Positions 23,275 to 33,960 are shown, counted from the first letter of the stretch. The stretch: 49,287 nucleotides of DNA from DATHYU01 sp033722675 (GCA_033722675.1 JAWVYO010000005.1:1-49287); one strand, 5' to 3'. Notes: generated by a model from the sequence alone, not told the origin. A program made the numbers and translations.

Positions 23275-26099
23275 GCCGACGCATCGACCCCCGCCCGGGT
23301 GAGGTGATCGACCGGAGCGCCCCCCTCCGCTTCCGCTGGCATCGCTCCACGATCCCCGCCTTCGAAGGCGACACGATCGCCTCGGCGCTCGTGGCCTCCG
23401 GCGTCGAGGTCACCGCCCGCAGCTTCAAGTACCACCGTCCCCGCGGTCCGCTGACGGCCGACGGCCTCGACCCCCACCTCTTCGTCCAGGTGGGCGACGA
23501 GCCCAACGTGCGGGCCGGCCATCGTCTGGCGCGCGAGGGGCTGTCGGTGCGGGCCCAGAACGCCTGGCCGTCGGTGCGCTTCGACGTGCGCGCCGCGAAC
23601 CGCCTCGTGGGCCGCTTCCTGTCGCCCGGCTTCTACTACAAGACGTTCATGCGGCCACGGTCGCTCTGGCCCCTCTACCAGCGCGTGCTCCGGCGCTTCT
23701 CGTCGGGCGGCACGGTGGACCCCGACACGCCGCCGGCCCGGTACGACCACCGCCACGCCCACCCCGACGTCGTGGTGGCCGGTGGCGGCCCCGCCGGGAT
23801 GGCGGCCGCCCTCGCCGCCGCCGAGGCCGGGGCGACGGTGCTCCTGGTCGAGGAGGGGCACCAGCTGGGCGGCCACCTCCGCTGGGGCGACCACGCCGAC
23901 CTCGGTGCCCTCGCCCAGCTCCGTCGCCGCGTGACCGAGGCCGAGGGCATCGAGGTGATGACCGACGCGGTCGTGACAGGCAGGTACGACCACAACCACG
24001 TCGCCGTGCTGCAGCGGACCCACCCGTTCGTCACCGAGCGCCTGGTGAAGGCCCGGGCGAAGGTGCTCGTCGTCGCGGCGGGGACCATCGAACGCCCCTA
24101 CGTGTTCGCGGGCAACGACCTGCCCGGCGTCATGCTGTCGACCGGCGTGCGTCGCCTGCTCAATCTCTACGCCGTCCGACCGGGCGAGCGGGCCGTCGTG
24201 CTCTCGGCCAACGGCGCCGGCGACGCCGCCGCCGACGACCTCGAGGAATCCGGTGTCCGGGTCACGAGGGTCGACGCCCGCCGCGGCGAGGACGTCGTGC
24301 GGGCCATCGGGAAGCGACGCGTCGCCGCCGTCGAGCTGGGCGACGGCTCCCGCATCGAGGCCGACCTCCTCGTCACCGCCACCGGCTGGACCACCCCCAC
24401 CTCCCTCCTCAACATGGCCGGAGCGCGCCCCCGGTACGTCCCCGAGGCCGCCCGCTTCCTCGTCGAGGACGGGCTCCCCGACGACGTCATGGCCACCGGC
24501 GGTCTCGTTGGCGACGGCACGACCGAGCAACTCGTCGATCACGGCCGCGCCACCGGCGCCGAAGCCGCGCGGCGGGCGCTCCGCACCCGCGCCGCGCTCG
24601 CCGCCGCCGCTCCCGCCGGCCGGCCGGCCGATCCCCCGGGCCCGGACCCCCTGCCGATCCCCGACCTCCCGGCGGCCGACCACCCGGAGTGCTTCCGCTC
24701 CTCGACCCACGGCTTCGTCGACTTCTCCGAGGACGTCACCTCGAAGGACCTCGTCGCCTCGGCGGCGGAGGGGTACGACAGCATCGAGCTGTCGAAGCGA
24801 TACACCACGGCGACGATGGGCCCCCAACAGGGCAAGTTGGAGGTCGTGAACGCCGTGGCGATCCACGCCGAGGCCACCGGCCGCACCGTCGCCGAGACGG
24901 GGACCACCACCTGGCGGCCCCCCTTCGTCCCGGTGAGCCTCGGCGCCCTCGCCGGGCGGCCCCGCGACCCCGTCCGTCACTCCCCGATGCAGGAGTGGCA
25001 CGAGGCCAACGGCGCCGTGTCCCTCGTCGCCGGCCAGTGGATCCGGCCGGACCACTACGGCGATCCCGTCGCCGAGGTGCGTGCCGTGCGCTCCGGCGTC
25101 GGGATCATCGACGTCACCCCCCTCGGCACGATCGACCTCCGGGGCCCCGACGTGCCCGACCTCCTCGAGTTCGTCTACACGAACCGGTGGCGGAAGCTGG
25201 CGGTGGGGTCGGTCCGCTACGGCGTCATGTGCACCGAGGACGGCGTCGTCTTCGACGACGGGGTGGTGGGGCGGCTCGACGACGAGCGGTGGCTGATGAC
25301 CACGACGTCGGGAGGCGCGGGCCGGGTGTGGAACTGGCTCGACGACTGGATCCAGGCGCGGGGGTGGGACGTCCGGATGACCGCCGTCACCGACGGCTGG
25401 GCATCGATCAACGTCGCCGGTCCGCGCGCACGCGACCTCCTCGCCGGGCTCACCGACATCGACCTCGACCCCGATGCCTTCGGCTACATGCGGGTCCGCA
25501 CGGGCACCGTCGCCGGCGTCGGCGACTGCGTGGTCTGGCGGATCGGCTTCACGGGCGAGCTGAGCTACGAGGTCCACGTCCCCGCCGGGCACGCCCGCGC
25601 GGTCTGGGACGCCCTCCTCGCCGAGGGGACAGACCTGGGCGTCGCCCCCTTCGGCATCGAGGCCCAGCGGATCATGCGGCTCGAGAAGGGTCATTTCATC
25701 GTCGGCCAGGACACCGACGGTCTCACCCTCGGCTTCTCGGCCGGGATCGACTGGGCGATCAAGCTCGACAAGCCCGACTTCGCGGGCAAGCCCGAGCTCG
25801 TGTGGCAGGCCGAGCGCGGCGCCGATCCCGTCCTCGTCGCACTCCAGCCCGTCGATGCGTCGGTGGTGCCCGCCGAGGCGAGCCAGATCGTCGAGGACGG
25901 CCGCATCGTCGGACGCATCACATCGAGCCGCTGGTCCCCCACCCTCGAACGCTCCATCTGTCTCGGCCAGGTGGCCGCCGACCACGCCGCGGCGGGGACG
26001 GTGGTCACGGTGCGACAGCCCGCCGGCGGCGACGTCGCCGCCCGGGTGATGGAACATCACGCCCACTACGACCCCGAGGGGGTGCGGCTCCGTGGCTGA
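23271..26099 (+). CDS. soxA: Sarcosine oxidase, alpha subunit
   Basis: 942 residues. In order: a ferredoxin-like 2Fe-2S-type fold without its cluster (about 20-95, with ASGVEVTARSFKYHRPRG), an NAD-binding domain (VVVAGGGPAGMAAALAAAEAG, near 165-185), and a C-terminal GcvT-like folate domain (about 560-935) with GFTGELSYEVHV and GIEAQRIMRLEKGHFIVGQDTDG. It receives the methylene group onto tetrahydrofolate. The ATG at 23271 is set by the ATGA overlap with soxD; the longer upstream frame is out of context. A Pro-rich linker near 455-470 joins the halves. Full length and intact. Confidence 0.95.
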   Translation: MSRRIDPRPGEVIDRSAPLRFRWHRSTIPAFEGDTIASALVASGVEVTARSFKYHRPRGPLTADGLDPHLFVQVGDEPNVRAGHRLAREGLSVRAQNAWPSVRFDVRAANRLVGRFLSPGFYYKTFMRPRSLWPLYQRVLRRFSSGGTVDPDTPPARYDHRHAHPDVVVAGGGPAGMAAALAAAEAGATVLLVEEGHQLGGHLRWGDHADLGALAQLRRRVTEAEGIEVMTDAVVTGRYDHNHVAVLQRTHPFVTERLVKARAKVLVVAAGTIERPYVFAGNDLPGVMLSTGVRRLLNLYAVRPGERAVVLSANGAGDAAADDLEESGVRVTRVDARRGEDVVRAIGKRRVAAVELGDGSRIEADLLVTATGWTTPTSLLNMAGARPRYVPEAARFLVEDGLPDDVMATGGLVGDGTTEQLVDHGRATGAEAARRALRTRAALAAAAPAGRPADPPGPDPLPIPDLPAADHPECFRSSTHGFVDFSEDVTSKDLVASAAEGYDSIELSKRYTTATMGPQQGKLEVVNAVAIHAEATGRTVAETGTTTWRPPFVPVSLGALAGRPRDPVRHSPMQEWHEANGAVSLVAGQWIRPDHYGDPVAEVRAVRSGVGIIDVTPLGTIDLRGPDVPDLLEFVYTNRWRKLAVGSVRYGVMCTEDGVVFDDGVVGRLDDERWLMTTTSGGAGRVWNWLDDWIQARGWDVRMTAVTDGWASINVAGPRARDLLAGLTDIDLDPDAFGYMRVRTGTVAGVGDCVVWRIGFTGELSYEVHVPAGHARAVWDALLAEGTDLGVAPFGIEAQRIMRLEKGHFIVGQDTDGLTLGFSAGIDWAIKLDKPDFAGKPELVWQAERGADPVLVALQPVDASVVPAEASQIVEDGRIVGRITSSRWSPTLERSICLGQVAADHAAAGTVVTVRQPAGGDVAARVMEHHAHYDPEGVRLRG

Positions 26100-26556
26100 G
26101 TTCCGCAGCCCGATCGTGGGCCCCCGATCCCGCGAGGGGGATCTCGTGCGGCTGGAGGACGAGAGCGGGATCGCCCTGGCCCGACGATTCGACGGAGAGG
26201 CGGCACCGGGAACGGCCCGCCGCCACGGGGGACGCATCGAGTGGTCGGTGTCGCCCGGCGAGTGGACCGTCGCCGGTGACGGTCCCGGCGACGTCGACCT
26301 CACCCACGTGCGCGCCGTGCTGCGTGTCTCCGGCATCCAGGCGCGGCGCCTCCTCGAGTACGTGTGCGCCCTGGACCTGTCGGACGACGTGTTCCCCGAC
26401 GGTGCCGCCGCCCGCACCCTGGTGGCCGGGGTCACCACCGAGATCGTCCGTGACGACCGGGGTGGCGATCCGTCGTATCTGGTGATCCCCTCCCGGTCGT
26501 TCGCCGGATACCTCTGGGCGGCGCTGGTCGACGCCGGCGCCGAGTTCCGGCTGTAG
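26092..26556 (+). CDS. soxG: Sarcosine oxidase, gamma subunit
   Basis: 154 residues. The start (EFRSPIVGP) and the end (SYLVIPSRSFAGYLWAALVDAGAEF) fit the SoxG family, which is weakly conserved and about this length. The GTG start overlaps the end of soxA by 8 nt, completing the usual sox order. The cysteine in the YVCALDLSDDVFPDG segment fits the family. It is a structural subunit at the folate-domain side. Confidence 0.9.
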   Translation: MAEFRSPIVGPRSREGDLVRLEDESGIALARRFDGEAAPGTARRHGGRIEWSVSPGEWTVAGDGPGDVDLTHVRAVLRVSGIQARRLLEYVCALDLSDDVFPDGAAARTLVAGVTTEIVRDDRGGDPSYLVIPSRSFAGYLWAALVDAGAEFRL

Positions 26557-26558
26557 CC

Positions 26559-26936
26559 GTGGCGCAGGTCACCGGGATCGGCGGGGTGTTCTTCCGCAGC
26601 GAGGACCCCGGGGCGCTCACGGCGTGGTACGCCGAGCACCTGGACCTGCCCGTCGACGACGAGGGGTACGTGGTGCTGCGGTGGGGCGGCGACGCCGCCG
26701 GGTCCACGGTCTGGGCACCCTTCCCCGCCGACACCGACGCCTTCGCCTGGCCGAAGGACCGGCAGTGGATGGTCGACTACCGCGTCGACGACCTCGACGG
26801 CATGCTCGAGCGGCTCCGGCGGGCCGGTGTCGCGGTCGACGACGGCACCTTCGAGGACGAGAACGGCCGGTTCGGCCACTGCTGGGACCCCGAGGGGAAC
26901 CGGATCCAGCTCTGGGAGCCCCGCCCCGGGATGTGA
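26559..26936 (+). CDS. VOC/glyoxalase-fold protein
   Basis: 125 residues with the VOC pattern GIGGVFFRSEDPGALTAWYAEHLDLPV at the start and HCWDPEGNRIQLWEP at the end, typical of glyoxalase/bleomycin-resistance proteins. The E/H ligands of a metal site are present (HCWDPEGNRIQLWE). Substrate unknown. The GTG lies 2 nt after the soxG stop codon, so it is read from the sox operon and may detoxify a product of it, or may simply have joined the operon. Confidence 0.82.
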   Translation: MAQVTGIGGVFFRSEDPGALTAWYAEHLDLPVDDEGYVVLRWGGDAAGSTVWAPFPADTDAFAWPKDRQWMVDYRVDDLDGMLERLRRAGVAVDDGTFEDENGRFGHCWDPEGNRIQLWEPRPGM

Positions 26937-26950
26937 GGGAGGCCCCGGGG

Positions 26951-26956
26951 TACGAT
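26951..26956 (+). promoter_or_regulatory. Putative -10 box (TACGAT) for a leaderless small gene
   Basis: TACGAT ends 7 nt before the ATG at 26964, matching the leaderless spacing seen at other genes here, although GGAGC within that gap could be a weak ribosome site. Confidence 0.4.
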
Positions 26957-26963
26957 CCGGAGC

Positions 26964-27200
26964 ATGCGGACGACGCTCCGACGAATCCTTCGCACCACGC
27001 CGACGGCCCTGGCCGGCGCCGCCGCGGGCGCCGTCGCCCGCCAGCTCGCCGCCCCGGACCGGAACGCCGAGCTCACGGTGGCCGCTCCGCCCGTCGGGAT
27101 CGCCGCCGGGATCGCCGCCGGCCTGGTGAAGGGCCGGATCGCCGCCTTCGTCGTCGGCTTCGCTGCCGCTGCGGCGACCGCGATTCCGCACGACGCCTGA
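26964..27200 (+). CDS. Small Ala/Gly-rich hydrophobic protein
   Basis: 78 residues: a basic N-terminus (RTTLRRILRT), a first hydrophobic helix around 14-28 and a second Gly/Ala-rich stretch around 40-75. I do not recognise it. The glycine-rich pattern resembles small membrane-associated or channel-type proteins, but this is speculative. It has its own apparent -10 box and stands between the VOC gene and the convergent sulfotransferase, with only 4 bp to the latter. Confidence 0.55.
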   Translation: MRTTLRRILRTTPTALAGAAAGAVARQLAAPDRNAELTVAAPPVGIAAGIAAGLVKGRIAAFVVGFAAAAATAIPHDA

Positions 27201-27204
27201 GGCG

Positions 27205-28080
27205 TCACCCGGCGGTTCGACCGCCGTGGACCCAGGCCGCCAGGTCCGGCGCCGCCTCGGCGGCCACGATCCGGTCGTACCGGGTTTGCTGCTCCGGCGT
27301 CCAGGATCCCCGCCACTCCCCGCCGGTCCCGCGGCGGAAGAAGCGGGCGGTGTCTTTCCAGATCCCCATGTGGGCTTCGGGAGCGACGTCGGCGGCCCGG
27401 TCGCGCACCCGGTCGATCGCCGCCTCGGCGGCCAGCTCGCGGGCCCGGGTCGATGTGAGTGGGATCTCGAGGTGCTCGGCCAGGCGGCCGAGTTCGACGG
27501 GGAGATCCGAGCGGTAGTCGGCGAAGTGGAAGAGCGCCACGTTGTCACGGTCTCGCGCATCCCAGAAGGTCCGGTAGTGGTGGAGGAGGAACCGGAGGTT
27601 CCACCCGGGGAACTCCTCGCCGTCGAGGAAGCGGTCGATGCGTTCGGAGTGGGTCCGGACCGGCGTCGGCTCGAAGTCGCGGCCGATCAGCTCGGCGAAG
27701 CGGCGTCGATCCATGTTGTCGGCGTGATGGAGCATCGACTCGGCCGCGTCGCGCGGATCCCGCCCGACGCACACGTACCGGACCTCGTCGCGCAGGGGGA
27801 CGCCGTCGAGGGGGGTGTGCGACTTGATGATCCGTCGGTGCTCCTGGGTGTCCAGCATCCGGTGGACCTCCTCGACCGACCGTGTGGTCTGTTCGAGCCA
27901 CGGTGACAGGCGCGACAGCGGGGCGGGGAACGCCGGCCCGTCGAACACCACCAGCGCCGCCAGCAGCTGGGTCCACGTGGTGCCCGACTTCGACGGCGCG
28001 TCGACGACGACGTCGCCGGGACGAAACGCGAAACCGAGCCATCGTGCGTTGTCGGCGTCGTCCTCGCGGTACTCCCGCAC
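27205..28080 (-). CDS. Sulfotransferase-domain protein
   Basis: 291 residues. The 5'-phosphosulfate (PAPS) loop is visible near the N-terminus as DAPSKSGTTWTQ, and RYVCVGRDPRDAAESMLHHADNM is the 3'-phosphate-binding segment. The family moves a sulfuryl group from PAPS to an alcohol, amine or sugar; acceptor unknown. The GTG at 28080 is chosen because GGGGAGG lies 5 nt upstream. A longer frame to 28173 lacks a ribosome site. Two other GTGs nearby are possible. It lies downstream of glnK on the same strand but beyond a strong hairpin. Confidence 0.82.
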   Translation of the reverse strand: MREYREDDADNARWLGFAFRPGDVVVDAPSKSGTTWTQLLAALVVFDGPAFPAPLSRLSPWLEQTTRSVEEVHRMLDTQEHRRIIKSHTPLDGVPLRDEVRYVCVGRDPRDAAESMLHHADNMDRRRFAELIGRDFEPTPVRTHSERIDRFLDGEEFPGWNLRFLLHHYRTFWDARDRDNVALFHFADYRSDLPVELGRLAEHLEIPLTSTRARELAAEAAIDRVRDRAADVAPEAHMGIWKDTARFFRRGTGGEWRGSWTPEQQTRYDRIVAAEAAPDLAAWVHGGRTAG

Positions 28081-28122
28081 GTGCACCTCCCCGTGGCGGC
28101 GGAAGGCTACCCCGGACGCGCC

Positions 28123-28151
28123 CCTCCCCCGCCCACGGGGGGCGGGGGAGG
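28123..28151 (-). terminator. GC-rich hairpin terminator after glnK
   Basis: The 12-bp arms 28123-28134 and 28140-28151 pair perfectly around a 5-nt loop. No T-tract follows on the minus strand. It lies 23 bp after the glnK stop codon and probably ends the amtB-glnK transcript. Confidence 0.65.
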
Positions 28152-28173
28152 CAGGGTCGGCGTCCGGGAGCAC

Positions 28174-28512
28174 TCAGATGGCGTCGGTGCCGCGTTCTCC
28201 GGTGCGGATGCGGACGATGGCCTCGACCGGGGAGACCCAGATCTTGCCGTCGCCGATGGTCCCGGTGTCGGCGGCCCCGCGGACCGCGTCCACCACCGAG
28301 TCGACGTCCTCGGAGGTGACGACCACCTCGAGCTTCACCTTCGGCGTGAAGTCGACGGCGTACTCGGCGCCGCGATACGTCTCGGTGTGGCCGCCCTGGC
28401 GACCGAACCCGCGCACCTCGGTGACCGTGATCCCCTGGATCCCGGCGCCCTTCAGCGCCTCCTTCACTTCGTCGAGCTTGTGCGGCTTGATGACCGCCGT
28501 GATGAGTTTCAT
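28174..28512 (-). CDS. glnK: Nitrogen regulatory PII protein
   Basis: 112 residues, the standard PII length. The T-loop reads GGHTETYRGAEYAVDF with tyrosine 51 at the position used for uridylylation or adenylylation. Other hallmarks are KLITAVIKPHKLDEVKEAL at the start and TGTIGDGKIWVSPVEAIVRIRTGE at the end. It senses 2-oxoglutarate and ATP/ADP and blocks AmtB when ammonium is high. It lies 18 bp after amtB on the same strand, the classical arrangement. Confidence 0.96.
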   Translation of the reverse strand: MKLITAVIKPHKLDEVKEALKGAGIQGITVTEVRGFGRQGGHTETYRGAEYAVDFTPKVKLEVVVTSEDVDSVVDAVRGAADTGTIGDGKIWVSPVEAIVRIRTGERGTDAI

Positions 28513-28530
28513 GTCGTCGCTCTCTCCTCG

Positions 28531-29877
28531 TCAGACCGAGACGTCGTGGCCGTAGCCGGGGGCTCCGTGTTCGACGATGTCGAGCCCCTCCATCTCCTCC
28601 TCGGGCGGGACGCGGAGGCCGATGGTCTTCTTGATGGTGGTGAACAGCACCCACGCCGCTCCCGCCACGAACACGAAGTGCACGACGACGAAGATGAGCT
28701 GCGTCCACAACTGGTCGAGGCCACCACCGTAGAACAGGCCGGCGTCCTCCCTCCCGAGGAAGGCGTCGTCGTACTTCGCGAAGAAGGCGATCGACAGGGT
28801 CCCGAAGGTCCCGACCACCCCGTGGACCGAGATGGCGCCCACCGGGTCGTCCACCTTGAGCCGGTCGAAGAACGCCACCGAGTAGACGACGATCACGCCG
28901 CCGATGCCGCCGATGACGACCGCCGCCCAGGTCTCGACGGTGCCGACCGGCGCCGTGATGGCCACCAGTCCGGCGAGCAGACCGTTCGCGGCGATCGACA
29001 CGTCCGGGGCGCCGTCCTTCATCCAGTTCGTCGCCATGGCGGCGACGGCTCCGGCCGCCGCGGCGAGCAGGGTCTTCAGCGCCAGCGGCGCGATGAACTC
29101 GTCGGCCGCCAGCTCGGACCCGGGGTTGAACCCGAACCAGCCGATGAACAGGATCATCGCGCCGAGCACCACGAACGGGATCGAGTGGCCGGGGATCGGC
29201 CGGGGCGTGCCGTCCTTGGCGTACTTGCCCAGGCGCGGGCCGAGCACGATGGCGCCCATGAGGGCGGCCCACCCGCCCGTGGCGTGCACGATCGTGGATC
29301 CGGCGAAGTCCGAGAACGGCGTGTCGAGCTGGGCGAGCCAGCCGCCACCCCAGGTCCAGCGCAACACCACCGGGTAGATGAGGGCGGTGAGGAAGAAGCT
29401 GTACACGAAGTAGCTCTTGAACTTCGTGCGCTCCGCCATCGCCCCCGACACGATCGTCGCCGCGGTGGCCGCGAAGGCCGCCTGGAAGAAGAAGAAGGTC
29501 GACGGCAGCAAGCCCGTGCCCTCCGTCTGCTCGACGCCGCTGATGCCGACGTCGAAGCCGAACCATCCGCCCAGCAGCTCGTCGCCGCCGAAGGCGATGC
29601 CGAAGCCGACGAGGGCGAACGCCAGCACGCCGGCGGACATGTCCATCAGGTTCTTCATCATGATGTTGGACACGTTCTTGCTGCGCGTCAGCCCGGCCTC
29701 CACGAGGGCGAAGCCGGCCTGCATGAAGAAGACGAGCACCCCGGCCATGAAGATCCACAGGTTGTCGAGCACGAACTGGGCGACCGGCGCGGGCTCCTCC
29801 TGCGCCAGTGCGGGGCTCGACACCACGAGGACCAACACGGCGGCGAGGACGCTGCCTGTCAGTAGCTTCCGTTTCAC
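28531..29877 (-). CDS. amtB: Ammonium transporter
   Basis: 448 residues. A cleavable signal peptide (about 1-25, ending SSPALAQ) precedes eleven expected helices. The pore twin histidines occur in GSTIVHATGG and GAISVHGVVGT. Near the N-terminus WIFMAGVLVFFMQAGFALVEAG is the family signature. It carries ammonium into the cell and is gated by GlnK, whose gene follows. On the minus strand a TACGGT box and two GAAAC motifs lie upstream. Ammonium scavenging beside N-demethylation genes and NAD-GDH fits active nitrogen recycling. Confidence 0.96.
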   Translation of the reverse strand: MKRKLLTGSVLAAVLVLVVSSPALAQEEPAPVAQFVLDNLWIFMAGVLVFFMQAGFALVEAGLTRSKNVSNIMMKNLMDMSAGVLAFALVGFGIAFGGDELLGGWFGFDVGISGVEQTEGTGLLPSTFFFFQAAFAATAATIVSGAMAERTKFKSYFVYSFFLTALIYPVVLRWTWGGGWLAQLDTPFSDFAGSTIVHATGGWAALMGAIVLGPRLGKYAKDGTPRPIPGHSIPFVVLGAMILFIGWFGFNPGSELAADEFIAPLALKTLLAAAAGAVAAMATNWMKDGAPDVSIAANGLLAGLVAITAPVGTVETWAAVVIGGIGGVIVVYSVAFFDRLKVDDPVGAISVHGVVGTFGTLSIAFFAKYDDAFLGREDAGLFYGGGLDQLWTQLIFVVVHFVFVAGAAWVLFTTIKKTIGLRVPPEEEMEGLDIVEHGAPGYGHDVSV

Positions 29878-29945
29878 TCGTACCTCCCTGACCCGGTCGG
29901 GGGACCGACGGCGTCGATCCCCAGCGGTCTGTCTGATCGGGTGTC

Positions 29946-29977
29946 ACCGTATGGGCCGGTCGTTTCGGCAGCGTTTC
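29946..29977 (-). promoter_or_regulatory. amtB promoter region with two GlnR-like GAAAC boxes
   Basis: On the minus strand the order is GAAAC (29977-29973), 6 nt, GAAAC (29966-29962), then TACGGT at 29951-29946 as a probable -10. GAAAC half-sites spaced by 6 nt are part of the GlnR box of actinobacteria; the GTnAC half-sites that should alternate with them are not clear here. Nitrogen control of amtB-glnK is likely on general grounds. Confidence 0.4.
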
Positions 29978-30012
29978 GGCACGATGAACATCACGGAACG
30001 GCCGATCCGCAA

Positions 30013-30018
30013 TAGGCT
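30013..30018 (+). promoter_or_regulatory. Putative -10 box (TAGGCT) for the amidase/PLP operon
   Basis: TAGGCT lies 27 nt upstream of the amidase ATG, in the 168-bp gap divergent from amtB. A GAGGAGG ribosome site lies between them. Confidence 0.35.
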
Positions 30019-30045
30019 CGGGCCCGACACGTCCGAGGAGGTCGT

Positions 30046-30878
30046 ATGGCCACCGTTCGCGCCGCGCTCGTCCAGGCCGAGTGGACGGGTGACGTGCATT
30101 CGATGATCGACACGCAGGAGGGCTACGCCCGCGACGCGGCCGAGGCGGGGGCGCAGGTGCTCTGCTTCCAGGAGATCTTCTCCACGCCCTACTTCTGCAC
30201 GGTCCAGGACCCGGCGAACTTCGCCTACGCCGAGCGGATGCCGGGCCCGACGACCGACCGGATGCAGGCGCTCGCGGCGGAGACCGGCATGGTGCTCGTC
30301 GTCCCCATGTTCGAGATGGTCGACGAGGGCACGTACTTCAACACGGCGGCGGTCATCGACGCCGACGGGGCCCTCCTCGGGAAGTACCGCAAGGTCCACA
30401 TCCCCCAGGTGCGCGGCTTCTGGGAGAAGTTCTACTTCCGGCCCGGGAACCTCGGCTACCCCACCTTCGACACGGCGGTGGGCCGGATCGGGGTGTACAT
30501 CTGTTACGACCGCCACTTCCCCGAGGGCTGGCGCGAACTCGGCCTGGGCGGCGCCACGATCGTGTTCAATCCCTCCGCCACGACCCGCGGCCACTCCATG
30601 TATCTGTGGCAGCTCGAACAGCCGGCTGCCGCCGTGGCGAACGAGTTCTTCGTCGGGGCCGTCAACCGCGTGGGCCCGGAGCCGCACGAGGGCACCGACT
30701 ACTACGGCTCGTCCTACTTCGTCGACCCGCGCGCCCGCCTCGTCGGCGACCCGGCGTCGGACACCGACGACGAGGTGGTCGTGCGTGACCTCGACCTCGA
30801 CCTCGTGGAGGAGATCCGCACCTACTGGCAGTTCTACCGGGACCGCCGCCCCGAGACATACGACCGGATCGCCCGCCC

Positions 30879-30882
<4 letters not shown>
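30046..30882 (+). CDS. Nitrilase-superfamily amidohydrolase (N-carbamoyl amidase-like)
   Basis: 278 residues. The catalytic triad is in place: E43 in CFQEIF, K116 in GKYRKVHIP and C153 in YICYDRHFPE. The closest pattern is the N-carbamoylputrescine amidase/beta-ureidopropionase branch, with the insertion VRGFWEKFYFRPG before the cysteine. It hydrolyses an amide or carbamoyl C-N bond, releasing ammonia (and CO2 for carbamoyl substrates). GAGGAGG precedes the ATG. Its stop overlaps the GTG of the next gene by four bases, so it is coupled to the two PLP enzymes downstream; amtB faces away. Confidence 0.88.
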
Positions 30883-32353
<1,471 letters not shown>

Positions 32354-32357
<4 letters not shown>

Positions 32358-33526
32358 CGATCGACCGGTCGGCCGAGCAGCCCTTCGTCCGCTACCGCGC
32401 CCTGCTCGACGCGCACCACGCCGCCCTCGACGCCGGGTGGTCCGACGACGCCTTCGTGGACCTCGTCCTGCGACTCGACGACGCCGTCGACACGGTGGAG
32501 GGCAGGGGGTTCCGTCGCACGCCACTCGTCGCCGCACCGGCACTCGCCGACGCGACAGGCGCCGAGGCGGTGTGGGTGAAGGACGACACCGGCAACGTCG
32601 CCGGTTCCCACAAGGCCCGCCACCTGTTCGGGGTGCTGCTCCACCTCGCGGTGAGCGGCGACCCCGGCGACGACGGTCCACTCGCCATCGCGTCCTGCGG
32701 CAACGCCGCCCTCGCGGCGGGGGTGGTCGCCCGGGCGCGGGGCCGCCCGCTTCGGGTGTTCGTCCCCACGTGGGCCGACCCCGGAATCCTCGGCCGCCTC
32801 GAGGACCTCGACGCCGCGATCGAGGTGTGCGAACGGCGCGCCGGTGAGTCCGGCGACCCCGCCTACCTCCGGTTCATCGAGGCGGTGGAGAACGGAGCGA
32901 CACCCTTCTCCGTCCAGGGCACGATGACGCCGACGACCATCGACGGTGGCCGCACCCTGGGATGGGAGGCGGCCGAACAGCTCGCCGACCGCGAGGTCGG
33001 CGGCCGGGTGCGCGTGTTCCTCCAGATCGGCGGCGGCGCCATGGCCACGGCGGTGATCGACGCGCTCACCGGGGCCGTCGAGCGAGGCTGGCTGGACCTC
33101 GACCCCGTGTACCACCCGGTCCAGACGGAGGCCTGCGCTCCCCTCGCCCGCGCCTGGGACCGGGCGATGGACGCAGCCGGCGCCGACGATCCGGCTGCCG
33201 TCGATCCGGCCACGATCGACGAACTGGCCGAGGCCTTCGCCGCCGAGCCCGGGCGCTTCATGGAGCCCTGGGAGCCGGTGGGCGACTCGGCGGCCACGGG
33301 GATCCTCGACGACGTCGCCTACGACTGGGTGCCGGTCGTCGAGGCGACGCTCCGCTCGGGCGGACGACCCGTCGTCGTGCCCGAGGGCGTCGTCGGAACC
33401 GCCCATCGCCTGGGGCGCGAGCGCACGGGGATCGACGCCGGCCCGACTGGCACCGCGGGTCTCGCCGGCCTCCTCGCCCTCGACACGCCCGATCCGGCCC
33501 TGCTCTTCTTCACCGGCCGGACCTGA
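32354..33526 (+). CDS. Fold-type II PLP enzyme (threonine synthase/ammonia-lyase-like), short form
   Basis: 390 residues. The PLP lysine is K87 in AGSHKARH, the phosphate-binding SCGN is at 114-117, and FLQIGGGAMATAVID (near 220-235) is the glycine-rich loop. These match threonine dehydratase, threonine synthase and diaminopropionate ammonia-lyase relatives. Substrate unknown. The GTG overlaps the previous stop by four bases (GTGA), giving a three-gene coupled unit with the amidase. The chain ends with LLALDTPDPALLFFTGR, a usual C-terminus for this fold. Confidence 0.78.
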
Positions 33527-33540
33527 CCTACGCTCCGCCC

Positions 33541-33960
33541 ATGGATGCGACCGTCGCCGTCGACGTACCCCTCGTCGGGGACGCCCGCCTCAAGCACTGG
33601 GCGAAGGTCGTCGACTTCGTCGACGTCACCAAGAGCGACGGCTGGGCCTACGAGGGGGAGTTCGTCGCCGACGGCGGGATCCAGGACCTCGACGCCCCCT
33701 GCGTCCTGCTGGTGTACGGCGAGTCCGGGTCGCGGGGGAATCCCCAGCAGGAGGCCCGCGCGTACGTGGTCGACACCGACGGGACGCTCAGCCTCCGTCA
33801 GACGGCCACCGGCCGCGCCTGGGCGCGCACCCTGCGCGACACCGTCGCGGACCTCGTCGACACCGCGCCCATCGAGGCCGCGGCCAAGCCGTGGGACCCG
33901 GTCCTCATGGGCTACTCCGATGAGGCACTGCGGGAGGAGCTGGATCGGCGCAGCCGCTGA
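33541..33960 (+). CDS. Hypothetical protein, soluble
   Basis: 139 residues; I do not recognise the family. It reads as a mixed alpha/beta soluble protein with no signal peptide: an N-terminal strand-rich part up to about 80 (CVLLVYGESGSRGNPQQEAR) and a helical C-terminus. TACGCT ends 6 nt before the ATG, so transcription is probably leaderless and separate from the PLP genes 14 bp upstream. Its last 49 bp overlap the convergent MocA-like gene. Confidence 0.6.
   Translation: MDATVAVDVPLVGDARLKHWAKVVDFVDVTKSDGWAYEGEFVADGGIQDLDAPCVLLVYGESGSRGNPQQEARAYVVDTDGTLSLRQTATGRAWARTLRDTVADLVDTAPIEAAAKPWDPVLMGYSDEALREELDRRSR

Noticed and set aside
23133..27560. A 1475-codon minus-strand open frame opposite soxA.
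   Set aside because: Shadow of soxDAG in a stop-poor, GC-rich frame; no family resemblance.
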